Below, in pieces: positions 40,486 to 52,720 of a stretch of DNA of 64,000 nucleotides. The stretch is from positions 16,796,001 to 16,860,000 of the forward strand of contig OX940864.1 in NCBI GenBank assembly GCA_954871525.1. The letters are read 5' to 3'. The translations under genes and the position numbers were made by a program. The notes under the pieces are model-generated. The model ran no database searches. It saw nothing but the letters and a program-made list of their open reading frames with translations, and was not told the DNA's origin. This DNA comes from Parietaria judaica. Taxonomy: Eukaryota > Streptophyta > Magnoliopsida > Rosales > Urticaceae. The stretch's first letter is position 1, and every line of letters begins with the position of its first letter.

Positions 40486-42018
40486 ATTTTTTTTGTAAAC
40501 GGGGTAACTTTTCATTGAATCGAAATGATGGATAAATTCCTTTGAAAAACGAGTACAAGCCATCTCGGGCATTCCCTCGACCACAAGTCGGGGATAGAGT
40601 CTGCAAGACGTGTTTTAGCTATCCTATTGGCGACTTCGTTGCACCCCCTCGGGATCCAACGACAATGAATGCTCATTTCCTCTTCAGCCAAGATGGACCC
40701 GATCTCCGCGATGATCGGGCCTTCGATGCAGCCCCACTTCCTCTCGTTGATGATATGATGGGCCTTTAGGCAATCGGTTTCCACCCCGGCTACTCTCCAC
40801 CCACGATCCCGCGCAAACTTGAGGCCATTGAGGATGGCTTGGCACTCCGCCGTCACCGAAGAGTTGATATCTAATAATAAACGCGCCGTGAGACCAACAA
40901 GTTCTCCCCCGTGGTCTCTCACGATTCCACCCAACGCCGTTTTCCCCGAGTTCATGCCCCATGCCGCATTCACAGAGAGGGTGAGGTCTCCATTTTTCGG
41001 TGCAACCCATGCTTGTTGTCTAATCTGTTTACTCCTCGGCGAAGCCTCCGAAGGGCGGTTGCTTGCCTTAAAGCTAGCAAACCAACAAGCCACCTTCTCA
41101 ACCCATTCCGTCGGCTTAAGATCTTTGTGCTCGAAGAGGCTTGAGTTCCGGTTGGACCACGTCACTCACAAAAAGACCACAAAAGAGCTCGAGATCGGCC
41201 GCCGCGAGACCGTCAAGCGCCCGCAAGCAAAGCTCCCTTAGTGGAGACGACCCCGTATTCTCCACCCATCTATACAAAGACGATGAGTCCCAAATCGCTC
41301 GAGCACTTTCACATCCCCACAACGCATGGAGGGAATCCTCGGGCAAGGTGCCGCAAAGCTTGCAAAAAGGAAGGCAAGGCACTCCTCTCCCTCTAAGCGC
41401 CCCAAAAATTGGGAGATTATCAAACCAAGCACACCACACAAAATGTTAGGAGGGATTTGGAGCCCCCACAAAGTCTTCCACCACCGCGGGGCAAGGCTAC
41501 ACGACCCCGACGGTCCCTCTCTATTAGACGCACTCGCAAGACAGTACCCCGATCGCACCGTGTAGATCCTGTCTTCCTCGAAGTGCCAAACCCACCGATC
41601 TTTAAAACTCGCGGTGCCAAGGGGAATCTTAAGGATAGTTTGCGCATCAAAAGGAATCAAAAACTCCAAAACAAGGTCGCGGTTCCACTCCCCATTGGTG
41701 AAAAGGTCGGCGACCCGCCACGGGAATCCATCATCTGGTTCCTTCGAAATAACGGAGAAACAACCAGCTCTAGCGACCCATGGATGATTGAAAACCCAGA
41801 ATTTTCCCTCCCCGATTTGTTGCCGAAGACCTTTCCGGACCAAGTCCCGGCTCCAACAAAGACTTTTACAAAGGAAGGAAGAAAGAGGCTTACTTTCAAA
41901 GTCGAGCACCGAGGAATCCGGAAAATATTTTGCCTTGAGAACGCGGGCCAACAAGCACTCCAGATGTTGGATAATCCTCCAAGTAAGTCTTCCCACGAGG
42001 GCGCGGGTAAAAACCCTA
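40486..42018 (-). pseudogene. 5'-truncated LINE: zinc-binding RT tail and RNase H
   Basis: In minus-strand order: a zf-RVT region with GEGKFWVFNHPW and DRWVWHFEEDRIYTVRSGY, then in another frame CKLCGTLPEDSLHALWGC, then an RNase H domain (about 40512-41000) with GGIVRDHGGELVG, AECQAILNGLKFARDRGW, VETDC and WIPRGCNEVANRIAK. Frameshifts lie near 41440 and 41140, and the first catalytic Asp appears as Asn (SVNAAW). The 3' end is an A-rich tail (plus strand 40487-40495). Reverse transcriptase and endonuclease are missing. AT repeats at both ends may be the target duplication. Open frames on the plus strand here are shadows. Confidence 0.85.
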
Positions 42019-43028
42019 ATATATATATATATATATGAAAGTCAATAAAAAAAAAAGAAAAAAAAGATCGATAACTCCCCCCCCCCCCCCCCCCCGCTCT
42101 TTCTTTCCGAGCTCTCTCTCTTTCTATCTCCCTCACCAAGATTCAAAGCTTCACAACTCGGTCACCGGAGCTCCGATCGACAAGATCTTGGTACCGTTGG
42201 AAAGCTCTTGAGAAAGAAAACGAAGTCGGCCGGAGGTGGTGGCGTTTGACCGTAGTGTTCGCCGGAAGGTGCGGGTTTAAAACTCTAAATCATTTTAATT
42301 TCGGTTTGATTTTGAGAAATCTAACACCGGAATCATGTTCACGAAGCCTATTAGAGTTTGTTGGTGGTGCCACCTCGCCATAGCCGTCAGTTTCCGATCC
42401 CAAAATTAGCTTAGGGGCTTTGAAGCCCTCGCCGAGGAGATCGAAAGCCCTCGATGGAAATTGTCATCGGACTCCCGGTAAGCTCGAATTTCCTTGCCCT
42501 AGTTTCTGATTTTACATGATCAAATTAGGTATGTTAAGGGCCTTGATTGATGAAATTGACTTTGCCATTGTGTTTAGAACAGTCGAATTAAGCTAGGAGA
42601 AGTATTAAATCGTCAAATTGATGCCCGTTTTGTTGCCTCGTTTTGCGTGCCCGACGAGAATTCGGCCCGGGTTAAATTTCAGCGTATCGGGTTTTTGATT
42701 GACAATTTGAATTCCAATATTAGTAATATTTAATTTATGGATGGTATCAGTGTTATAGTTGGCGCGGATAGTCGTCCCGTGGTCGCCTCGAAGACTGTGC
42801 TGCCCGAACCACCCGTTTTAAATAGTTCAACGGATCCCGAAGTCTCTGATCATCGATCTCAGGGCCAAGACGACCTCACATCTTCGACTAGTTAGTCGAT
42901 CGATCAAAGTTTCCACGATGCTCATCGCTTGATAGCGAGGCTGGATACCAGGTATGGTTGCATCGGATTGATGCTCGTTATTATATTTATTTTTATGGTT
43001 ACGTCGGTATGACGTGTGATGATATGGT

Positions 43029-44965
43029 TATTGGACATATGTGTCCTTAAACAAGATATTTTATCCATTTGTAAAAGATTATGACAAGTCGTTGAATAAA
43101 TATGATGCTTATTATGATAATCTTATTATAGTTTCTGGTAGAGTAAAATAGAATGTTTGATCCTTAGTTCATAAAGGATGCAATTATGTATTATTATCAC
43201 AACAGAGTCAATGTGAGGAAGAATTAATAATCATAATAAATGAACTTAAAATGTATGTGACCTGATTAACTGGGTGGGAGCCCATTAATCGTATAAGGTC
43301 ATTAATGTGACTAAGTGACAATCCTATTCTGGATTTTGTGTGTGTCACACTCACTAGAAGTGCATTAAGTATGAAGTGTCTTCATACTGAACTGGACCTG
43401 ACGTAAACTCCGGAAGTTATCATATAAGACCGTCACTAATAACTTGGAGTTGAGTCACTAGTAGATTATCAAATGGATATTCGATCTAAGTCCTGAGTGA
43501 TCTTGAGTACGAGCTGCTGGCTTGATTGTTCTTTGATTTAACCGTTAAAGAACACAATATATTACCGCTGTTCCCAACACTATTATTTTGGGAACATGAT
43601 AGTCAGCAGTAAGGGTAGCTTGGTCATAGACATGGGCATCACACAGCTCTCTTCAGAGTCATGATGATTCCCTTGATTGTCGGTGGTGAGAAGTGAGAGG
43701 TACCGGTGCGCAACTTATGAATCGAAACCATAAGTGGGTTACTCATAATATTAATGACTGAGTCAAGGATGAAAATGCAATGAGGGGCATAACGGTAGAA
43801 ACCGCCTGCTCGTGTGTGGATCATCAAGTGAAAGATCAATAACCCGAATTTGATTGTATCAATGGACACCCTGCTGTTATAAAGGGAATAATATATACCG
43901 TATCACTAAAGAGTGCAGCCTCGGGTCTATAGTGGAATAACACCGAGGTTTGACAAACACCCTAGCAGTTCGTTGGAGCTTAAGTGATACGGATCCATGG
44001 TCCCCAGGATAGCTCTGTAACGGATGATACGTACGTGATAAAAACATTTGAAATGTTTTTAATATCATTTGGCAAGACTCATAAAACTGAAGTCTGTGAC
44101 AGACATCAGATAGTTTTATCAGTCGCGTGGCAAAAGTACCATATCTTGATAACCGAAATTAACTGACAAAATAAAGTAGAATTTGGATTTTCTGTCAACA
44201 TGAAAGTTGTTGGAAATTAAATTCTAAGAAACTTTTCTTTTGGAACCGAGTCGTTTCGACGTACAGTTTGTGATTTATAGAATTTCTAAGTTTGTGATCG
44301 TTTCGGTAAACTATGAAATTAAATCACATGTCACGAATTTAAATGATGGTGTGTCACCATGACATTTAAATGTGTGATATTGAGATCAGAGAATATTAAT
44401 ATAATTTAATTATTCAAATTTTATTATTAATGTATTATTAATAATTATTCAATAATTAATAGATTTATATTAATATGTAAATAATATATTTTTATATATT
44501 ATAAAGTGTAGAAATCGAATTGGGCCTTGGAATGTGGATCCATTCACATTCGAATGGATAGACTTTGGTCTTTCCATAATTGCGGCAAAAGTTCCAAATG
44601 TTTTGGTATTTGAGAAAAACCCTAAAATCAATTTAATCCATTGGATCGGTTATGATTTAATATCAACCGTTGGATTAGGATTTTGATGGATTCGAAATTA
44701 ATAACTTGGTGACCAAGTTTCATTTTTCGAATTTGATTAATTAATTATATCTGTTAGATTGGTCTAAGATTTAATCTTTACCGTCGGATTTGAAATTAAT
44801 TAATCATATATATTTATATTATTTTCGAATTATGGTTTATGGATAAATTTGAAATTGCTTTTATTAAAAAAAATTAATATTTGATTTTATCCTAAACTAA
44901 TTTGATCCATTAAATCGGTTTAAAGATTTATCTCAATCGTTGGATCTAGATAATGATAATTCAAA

Positions 44966-45002
<37 letters not shown>

Positions 45003-45780
45003 CTAATTTATATAGATAAGAAGATAAGATTGGATTTTTGATTTTATCCAAATCTTTCTTATTTAATTAAATCCCTAATTAATTATATCCATTGGATTTA
45101 GATAAGATTAAATCTGGACCATTGGATTGAGATAATTAATTATATTTAATATATGAAATTCGAAAATTAGGGAGGGAATTTCTCTAATTCGGTTACGGTT
45201 TGAGCCTATAAATAGGAGGCTCATTCTACACATTTTTCACACCTTTCCCCAGAGAAAAATTCGAACTCTCCCTCTCCTTCAGGGTCTGCGAATTTTCTCT
45301 CTGGTCTCTCTTTCTGGTTCGGCTTAAGAGACTTAGTTCTCCGGAAGCTTAAAAAGAACCATCAGTTTAAATTTTGCGACGGAGTCCTGCCGGCGAAGCC
45401 CACGCTTCGGTACGAGGATTCTAGGAGAATATCCCGGAAGATCGCGGGAGTTTCCCTCGGCACCGGCGGAGCCCTGCCCGATTCAGAACGCGCAGTCGGA
45501 AGTCGTCATTAGAGGTACGGCCTTATGCATTGGGTTAATAAATGCAACCATTTACTGCTTTCTATTTATTTCCTATCATGACTAGATTATTAATAATGAT
45601 ATATGAATATTAAATTGCATAATATTTATCAGATCTTGTTATATGGTTATTATCCGATATCCGGACCGTTGAACGGATAACAAGTTTTCCGCTTTATAAT
45701 AATTTTTTACATGTTACTCGGACGGTTCGGAGGTATAATTCGTGATAATTAATACAGAATCTGAGACGTGATTTCCAACA
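43029..45780 (+). mobile_element. Copia-like solo LTR nested in the Tekay-like LTR
   Basis: Ends TATTGGA...TTCCAACA (the first G probably mutated to A) and a perfect 5-bp duplication ATGGT (43024-43028 and 45781-45785). Removing it restores the tandem array of the outer LTR, which confirms the borders. A promoter-like TATAAATA at 45207 precedes a leader with CT-rich sequence, as in a U3-R junction. There is no coding inside. At 2.75 kb it is long for a Copia LTR; a non-coding LARD-like derivative is the alternative. Confidence 0.7.
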
Positions 45781-45905
45781 ATGGTACCCGCTTCGGGCGG
45801 ATGATGATTATTATGATATGGTGCCCGCTTCGGGCGGATGACGATTATTATGGTATGGTACCCGCTTAAGGCGGATGAGCTGCTGACGAGCAGCTGGCTA
45901 CTACG
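45781..45905. repeat. Tandem units of about 38 bp within the outer LTR
   Basis: ATGGTACCCGCTTCGGGCGG, ATGGTGCCCGCTTCGGGCGG and ATGGTACCCGCTTAAGGCGG begin three successive units with ATGATTATTATG-like spacers. An inverted CTGCTGACGAGCAG follows. Confidence 0.8.
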
Positions 45906-46561
45906 CAGTAGACCGGATATGATTATGGATGTGGATATGATTGGTGACCCAAAAGTCAACATTTCGACCCATGGCGAACTGGCCGTCTTTGGTGGTGATT
46001 AGGATCCCGAATCGAGGGCGAGTTACGGTTAGGTACTTCTAGTCCACCTGTGCTCGTGCCTTGAGGACTCGATGGGATATAGTAGAGTAAATGCGCGAGC
46101 TGACTCGGCATGGACCACCAAAATGATTTGACTTTTGTGGAGAATGCTTATTTATTTTTTTTTCATTGTTGAAAATGGTTAAAATGATGATAAAATGATT
46201 TTATGATGAAGTTTAATTTATTTAATTAAAATTTGATTAATAAATGTTCGGTAAAGAGAATTGGTAATAGATTCCTTACTGAGCATGTGGTGCTCACCCT
46301 TTCCATATACATCTTTTTCCTTCCAGTTACAGGTGAGGATTAGTTGATTTGGGAAGGTCCACGTGTTGATTTTGACTACACGTACCTAGTGATCGTCGAG
46401 GTGAATTCCGTGTTTTGTGTCGATCTTTTATCTAGGACATGTAATGGGATTAAATGAGGGATGTTTGTGATGGTGGTACTTTGTAATTGTCGTTTTATGG
46501 TGCTGTATAAACTGTGGTCGTTGATGTTTGTATTGTCGTTTTAAGTCCCATGGGCAGGAAC

Positions 46562-47161
46562 TAGGGCTGAAACTGGGTCCAAAACCCGGTTTTTTTTAAA
46601 ACCCGGAACCCGAACCCGGATTTCCGGGTTTTCACTTTTAAAACCCGAAACCGGATTTTTAAAGGAAAAACCCGGAAATCCGGGTTCGGGTAATTACCCG
46701 ATTTTTATTTGAAAACCCGGATTTTAAACCCGAACCCGCTTTTAACCCACTTTTTTTATTTTTATTTCTTTTTATTTGAAGTAAAAACAATTATAAAGCC
46801 ATTAATACATAATATTACCTAATCTTAAATACACCAATCCAAACTTTGTACACATACATGTAGTATTAATGTTAGTTTATAAATATAATACTTAGTAAAA
46901 AAACAAGTTTATAAACATTATAAAAATAAATTAAATATTTAAAAATATTTATTTAAAAATCTGGGTTTTAGTAACCTACTAACCGGGTTTCGGGTTTTAT
47001 AACTCAAAACCCGAAACCCGGAACCGGTTTAATTCGGTTACGGGTTTTTCAAAATTCGGTTTCGGTTTAACCCGATTTTAATTCGGTTTCGGTTTTTTTA
47101 AACCGGATTCGGTCCGGTTTCGGTTAAAAACCCGCATTTGCGGGTTTTATGTGCAGGCCTA
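46562..47161. mobile_element. Non-autonomous hAT element, 600 bp
   Basis: Ends TAGGGCTG...CAGGCCTA with a perfect 8-bp duplication GCAGGAAC (46554-46561 and 47162-47169). Rich in repeated AAACCCGG, CCGGTTT and ACCCGAACCCG, able to fold heavily. No coding. Inserted into the outer Tekay-like LTR. Confidence 0.85.
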
Positions 47162-47297
47162 GCAGGAACTATGTGTTTATCGATGTGGATGTTGAATATT
47201 CAACGGCGTCATTTGTATGATGTGTCATTGACCGGTCAAAGTTTGAAAAGTCGTTGTTTTTGTTTTATTCTACTAACCCCTATCTAGGAGCGTTACA

Positions 47298-48376
47298 GCG
47301 CGGTTAAATTCTCCGAGATCCTTGAACCCGAACCCCCTTCTGCTTTGGGTCTAGCAATGCTCTCTCACCACCGTTGCCAATGAATTTTTCGTTTTTGAGA
47401 TAAATTCCCTAAAAATTCAGCAGTACTCTTGAAATTAGACCGTAATGATTTTCCAATTCTCAAAACATTTATTCAGAAAAGTATTGTATAGACTAGCTGC
47501 CTCAAAATAAGATTTAAAAAAAAAAAAAAAATCGTATAAATCGTCGTTGTGCATAAAACAACAAGTATATTTGGGGGTCGTTTATGGAGCACAATAAATT
47601 AAGGTCTATAATGTCTTTATATATGTATTGTCGTTTTATATATGCATTGTCGTTTGTTTGCATAAATTATATGTCGCTTCATTGACCTTGAATGTTATCG
47701 TTTCTTACGGAAATAGGCTTAATTTTCTTCCTGACTGAAGGCATGCTTTGAGTAAACGACACGTATATTGTATTGTCGTTTATTCTGTCGGTTTTTTTGT
47801 TACTCAACTCCAAACTATAAAACTTATAATAAAATAAACATGTCTACATGTCGTTCTTTATTCTATCCGAGGAGGAAAATGCACGGTCAAAGTTTCCGTT
47901 TTTCTTTATAAAAAGTCGCAATTGACTCTTCTATCATTAAAAAAAAAAAATTAAATATAATATTTTTGTTCTGAAAATAGCAAAAATATTTTTTTTTATT
48001 TTTTTGTGTGAATTTAACCACTTCATTATAAAAATAAAAATAACCCGTCAATAGTAATAGAGGCTAAATCCAGCATAGCTCAAAGTCATAACCGAGAAAT
48101 TATTTATGCTATTTTCATATCAGAGATACCAAATCTATAGATATGATAATAACAAATGGTCCTTGCACTTCTGCAAAAGAAACAAAATGATACATCACCT
48201 TAAATATTTTTACATTTTCTGAAGATAACACGATTAATATTGCAAGTTGCAACTTGCAAGTTACAAGCTGATAATATTATTCCTAACAAAAATAATTTAA
48301 AATTTAAATAATGAAAAACTAGCACGTAATTTTAATTTACACAAACCTGGTTATAGATAAAAATAAATAAATATTC
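47298..48376. other. Intergenic DNA and 3' UTR of the exostosin gene
   Basis: 47500-47880 repeats TTGTCGTTT/TGTCGTTTATT motifs loosely; no gene recognised. The part near 48376 is the probable 3' UTR of the glycosyltransferase. Confidence 0.5.
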
Positions 48377-51300
48377 TCAACTCTGTGCCTCAGGAACCCT
48401 AACATTAAGCCTCCGAAGCCAGACGGAGTGAAGAATCATGTGAAACACGTCGAACCGCTGCTGTGGAGAGTTCACGACGAAGTGCCTCCTCACTTTTTGA
48501 ACCCTCCTCTGCATCCTGATGTACTGCGTCGGAGTTATGCTCAATAGAATCCTCTTCAAGTTCGGAATATCCTTAACCGAGACCTCGACTGAGAAAGATC
48601 TCCAGTTAAGCACGTCTGCAAATGGAGGCGCATAGTGGTCGGAGACGAGCACGGGAACGCAGCCAGTGTAGATTGCCTCAACGATCCTCGGGCTGGCGAC
48701 CTCGTAGCCACTGGGGCAAATACAATATTTGCTCCCGCGAAGCATGTCGTAGTACGAAACACTTTTCGGTAAATATTGTTGGATCTTCATGTCGGGATCC
48801 TTGTTCTCCCAGTGTTCGAGGAGGATCGGCCGGATTGGACCGTGAACGCCTCCGGCAAAGAAGGCGAGAATCGACCGCCGCGATGGTGACGGTCCACCGA
48901 GCAGCCCATCTGTGAAGCCGCTCATGAGGTTGATCTCCGGGAATGAGACATCTCGGGCAAGGTCGAAGCCCTCAGATGTGTTGGCATTGCATAAGGCTCG
49001 GATCGCATTTTTGTGGAGGTTCGGGTTGGATCGCGAAGCCTCCGGCCCCTGATAGATAGATGCACGATGGTCGATCATATAGTTTTGATGAAATTAAGTT
49101 TTACGATTGAGACTAAAAATAATGGCTAAGAGATACGACATCATAACAAAATTATGAGATTACATCTAAGGATTAAGCATCATTATATATATAATTCACA
49201 TGATATTACACACACAAAAAAATAAAAATAAAAACAGAATGCGAGATACCGAGCCCGTTTGGCACAACTAAATTTTTACAAAAATTGGTTTTAGTTTTAG
49301 TTTAAAAAACAAACTGTTTTTTAAAAAAACTGACAGGTGTTTGGTAAATTGTTTATAAAACAGTTGTTGTTAGTAACAAAAGCTAATTTAGCGTTTGGTA
49401 AAAAAAATTATTTAGGCTAAAAAGACTATAATAGACTAAAACCGTATTTTTGTTTTTAGAAAAAACCAAAAGCTACGAATTCTAGCTTTTACGATTCATG
49501 TACAAAAATCTAAAATCGATTTTGTGTTTTTTGAAATAACAATTTTGCCAAACACCTGAAAAGCGGTTTAATTTATTTTAAAAACAAAAACAAGGCTAAA
49601 TAAGTTGTGCCAAACAAACCCACTTTCTAAAAATATAACTAGGATTGTTATTTAATATAAAGATAAAAGCGAGAAAAGTACCCAAATTAAGTATAACAGT
49701 CTCTGCCTAATTCCCTAAAAAAAAAAGTCTCTGCCTAATTCAATTTTTTTTTTCTTCAAAAATTGCTAATATATAGGAGGCACCCAAATAATTAAAATAA
49801 AATAAAAAATCAAAGCAACTTTTTTTTTTGGAAGTGATATATTATATATACATGCTCCTCGATTAACTTTTTTTTTTAATAAAACTGGATGGTACCTATC
49901 AACAATTTTAATTGAATTTGGACAAAACAATAGTTTTACTAAACTTAAGTACTTTTCCCACTATAAATAAAACTTTCATCTTCTTCTAACATAATGAATG
50001 ACTGTTCACTTACGTTATCCAATTTCGATATTAGTAATGCCTAGGAATTGCTTCAGGATTGATAGATCGATCGATTTAGAATTATTCGAGTGATATAATT
50101 TCTAAGATTTTTCCCACTCTCATAATGTTTCAACTTACAACATTATAAATTTCGAGAGCATGTAGTTAGGGAGATGGAGTTTCGTACCCAATCGTGGCAC
50201 GAGAGCATGAAGTGGTCAGCTGCGAGGCTCCGGTTCCAGAACAAATATTTGTGTGAGATGACGTCAATGTAGTCGTTGACCGTGCGTCTTATGGAGTGGA
50301 AATCACGGGAGTCGCGGTTGTAGACGTACCGAACAAGCATTGTGATACTAATGGGTAGAAAGAAGACGTGCGCCTTGTGCGGATCTTTGGTCCGGAACTG
50401 GGTATTCATCTCAAGCTCGTGGATAAAGTTTCCCTCCATCGAGTATATGCTCTTGCATGGGCCGTTGTGGAACAACGGCGGCTCACCCTCTTCGTACACA
50501 AACACCTTAAACTCCTTTTCCATTTCTAAGTAGCTCCTTAATTTTTCATTAAGTTCTAATTAGAAAATCTAATTTGATGACTCGGTAGACTAATTAATGG
50601 TAAGACGTAAAATAAAAATAAATTACACATACTATGTAATTAGGAGTAAAAATTAGGAGAATCGTATAATGTTAATTACCTAATTAGGTAATCTAATTGA
50701 CTCGGATTGTTTAACATATTAAATCTCAACACGTGATTAATACTATCTATTCAAAGTCACATGCAAGAATATCGACCTTAAAAAGTACACATTTAATTAA
50801 CGTGACAATAATCAAAATATGGTCAACACAAAGGCTAGAAATAATTGCTTTTTATAATCTATTTCAATTTTATTTTATTTTTTTGTAATTTGACAATTTA
50901 TGTTTTAAATATTTAATTAATTTCTTAAATATTATCTAAATCCCTAAATTGACGGCTGATGATATTTTGAATTTCTTGAAAACACATAGTATATTCTTGT
51001 AAAAAAACGAAACTAGACTGTAGATATAGAAAAAATAATCATTTTTATTTTATAAAACTAAAGATGGTGGGAAGTGAGAACAGAAGCGTACAAAAATTAA
51101 ACTCAAGTACACTATGAAGGCTAATTTTAGCTGCTTTTAATAATTGAGGGATATATATATATATATATAAATAAATAAATAAAGCAAACTTCCATATATA
51201 TACATAATTATCTCTTCATCAATCAATTTTTGAATTAACAATACCATATTAATTAATCAGGAAGAGTAGTAATCCACGATTAACATTTAAAGTAAACGGT

Positions 51301-52720
51301 AAACTTTCTACGAAACTAACTGTACCTGTGGAAGGCTTTGGCATTGTGATAAATCGGACCTATTGGGACGTAATCGGGATCGTCAGTCTGGTTTCCAAGT
51401 TTAGCTTCGCTAATTGCCGACCGCGCTTTCTTCAGACGACCTTCGAGCCGGTCTAGGGTGGTCAAAGGAACATAAGAGATGTTCACCGAAGGAACAAGCT
51501 CGGGTTCGGGCTCGGGCTCGCTCACGCCCGAGTCATTATTGAAGCTGATTTCTTGTGTCCCATTCTGCATTTTAACTATATATAGTGAGTAATCAAACTC
51601 CAAATCACTAGAAAGAAACTAAATATACCTCAAGTAGTAAATGATCACTACATTGACAAGTCAAGTCGTGTCTACAAAGGATGCCAAATTACCAATAAGA
51701 CCTACAAAATTCTAAATACTTATTATAAAGTACATGCTAAAATTAGCTACACAAACTTGTGTGGGTCATCAAAGAATAAGATGCCATACTTGTGGTAAAT
51801 TAATAAAGGAATCAATTCACTTTAGTATTTATATAATTAATCAAATAATTTTAAAATGACCCATTCGCCAATAGAGCGAAATTAAAAATAAAATTGGTAC
51901 ATTTTATCTACCTAATTAAGTGACAAACATGTTGGAATAAATCAACCTAGGTAATAGAGAAATTGAGTAAAATGCATTTTTCCTTTACTTTGTTTTGTGG
52001 TATTTTTTAATAAATAAATAAAGGAAAATAGCACAAAACAAACATAAAAAAGGCAAAAGTACAAACAATATCAAACCTAAAGTGAAACAAAATCAATTAC
52101 TCGTATTAATCCAAATCATAAACTCAATTAACAAAGTATAATAAACATAATATATATATATATATATATGAATTTTTCCTTTTTAGACCACAAGAAAAAA
52201 TCACAAAAAATTCAACCACTTCATGTCATTCCTTAATTTGACATGAAGTGAAAAACTCATGAAAAAAATAACTTACGCAATTGAAATAATCAAAGAATAT
52301 TCCCCAACTAAAAATATTTATAAATAAATAAAAAACACAAGAAAGCCATTGACAAAGTGCATGCATGCCATGAGTTAATCTTACGAGTTGTTCATCACGA
52401 GAATCATGATCATCGTGATGATCAGAGGAATCTTCATCAACGGCTAGTACTGACGGAGAAGATTGATCCTCGGAAACAGCTTGTTCCTCCACAACCATGT
52501 TCGACCTCAGACCCTTGACATCGGAAATGACGCTTATGCCCCTGCTCTTCAGAGAAGTACTACTGTTCGGACCCAGAAAGGAAACGAACCCAGAAACCAC
52601 TATCAACGGAACGATGATCACGATGAGCAGGAGCGACGAAGAAGACGATAAACGACGACAAAAGCCGTGCGTTTTGGCGCCAGTATTGCTGCGATGATCA
52701 TCGTCACACTCAGTTCTCAT
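48377..52720 (-). CDS. Exostosin-family (GT47) glycosyltransferase
   Basis: Type II membrane protein of the Golgi, probably acting on a cell-wall polysaccharide or glycoprotein; acceptor and donor cannot be told. Four exons, 52385-52720, 51326-51564, 50188-50536 and 48377-49048, encode 531 residues. A short basic N-terminus is followed by one membrane segment (about 29-49, LLLIVIIVPLIVVSGFVSFL) and an acidic stem. The exostosin domain starts at SYLEMEKEFKVFVYEEGEPP and includes FRTKDPHKAHVFFLPISIT, CHDWGPEAS, KYCICPSGYEVASPRIVEAI and GCVPVLVSDHYAPPF, all hallmarks of GT47 proteins such as At5g03795-like. Acceptor of exon 3 was chosen to give FHRSYLEME, the family sequence. The start is the ATG giving MRTECDDDHR. 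A MITE sits in the intron between exons 3 and 4. Confidence 0.93.
49252..49621. mobile_element. MITE in intron 3 of the glycosyltransferase gene
   Basis: Inverted ends CCCGTTTGGCACAACT and its complement AGTTGTGCCAAACAAACCC; AT-rich centre, no coding. The TTTGGC-type end is common among plant hAT or PIF MITEs. Exact borders and target duplication are unclear. Confidence 0.7.

Larger units (their letters stand above)
42070..47297 (+). mobile_element. Tekay-like Ty3/gypsy solo LTR, interrupted by two insertions
   Basis: The outer sequence begins GATAACTCCCCC (a worn TGTAACNCCCC) and ends GGAGCGTTACA, the inverted ends typical of Tekay/Del chromovirus LTRs. Its order also fits: CT-rich start, repeated cGCTTCGGGCgg units, ACTGAGCATGTGGTGCTCAC, then CAGTTACAGGTGAGG. 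No internal gene is found on either side, so it is a solo LTR, about 1.86 kb without the insertions at 43029-45780 and 46562-47161. The first bases are followed by a run of 19 C (42077-42095). No clear 5-bp target duplication, so it is old. Confidence 0.65.

Noticed and set aside
40819..42048. Plus-strand frames up to 209 codons
   Set aside because: Opposite strand of the LINE, whose minus-strand frames match zf-RVT and RNase H.
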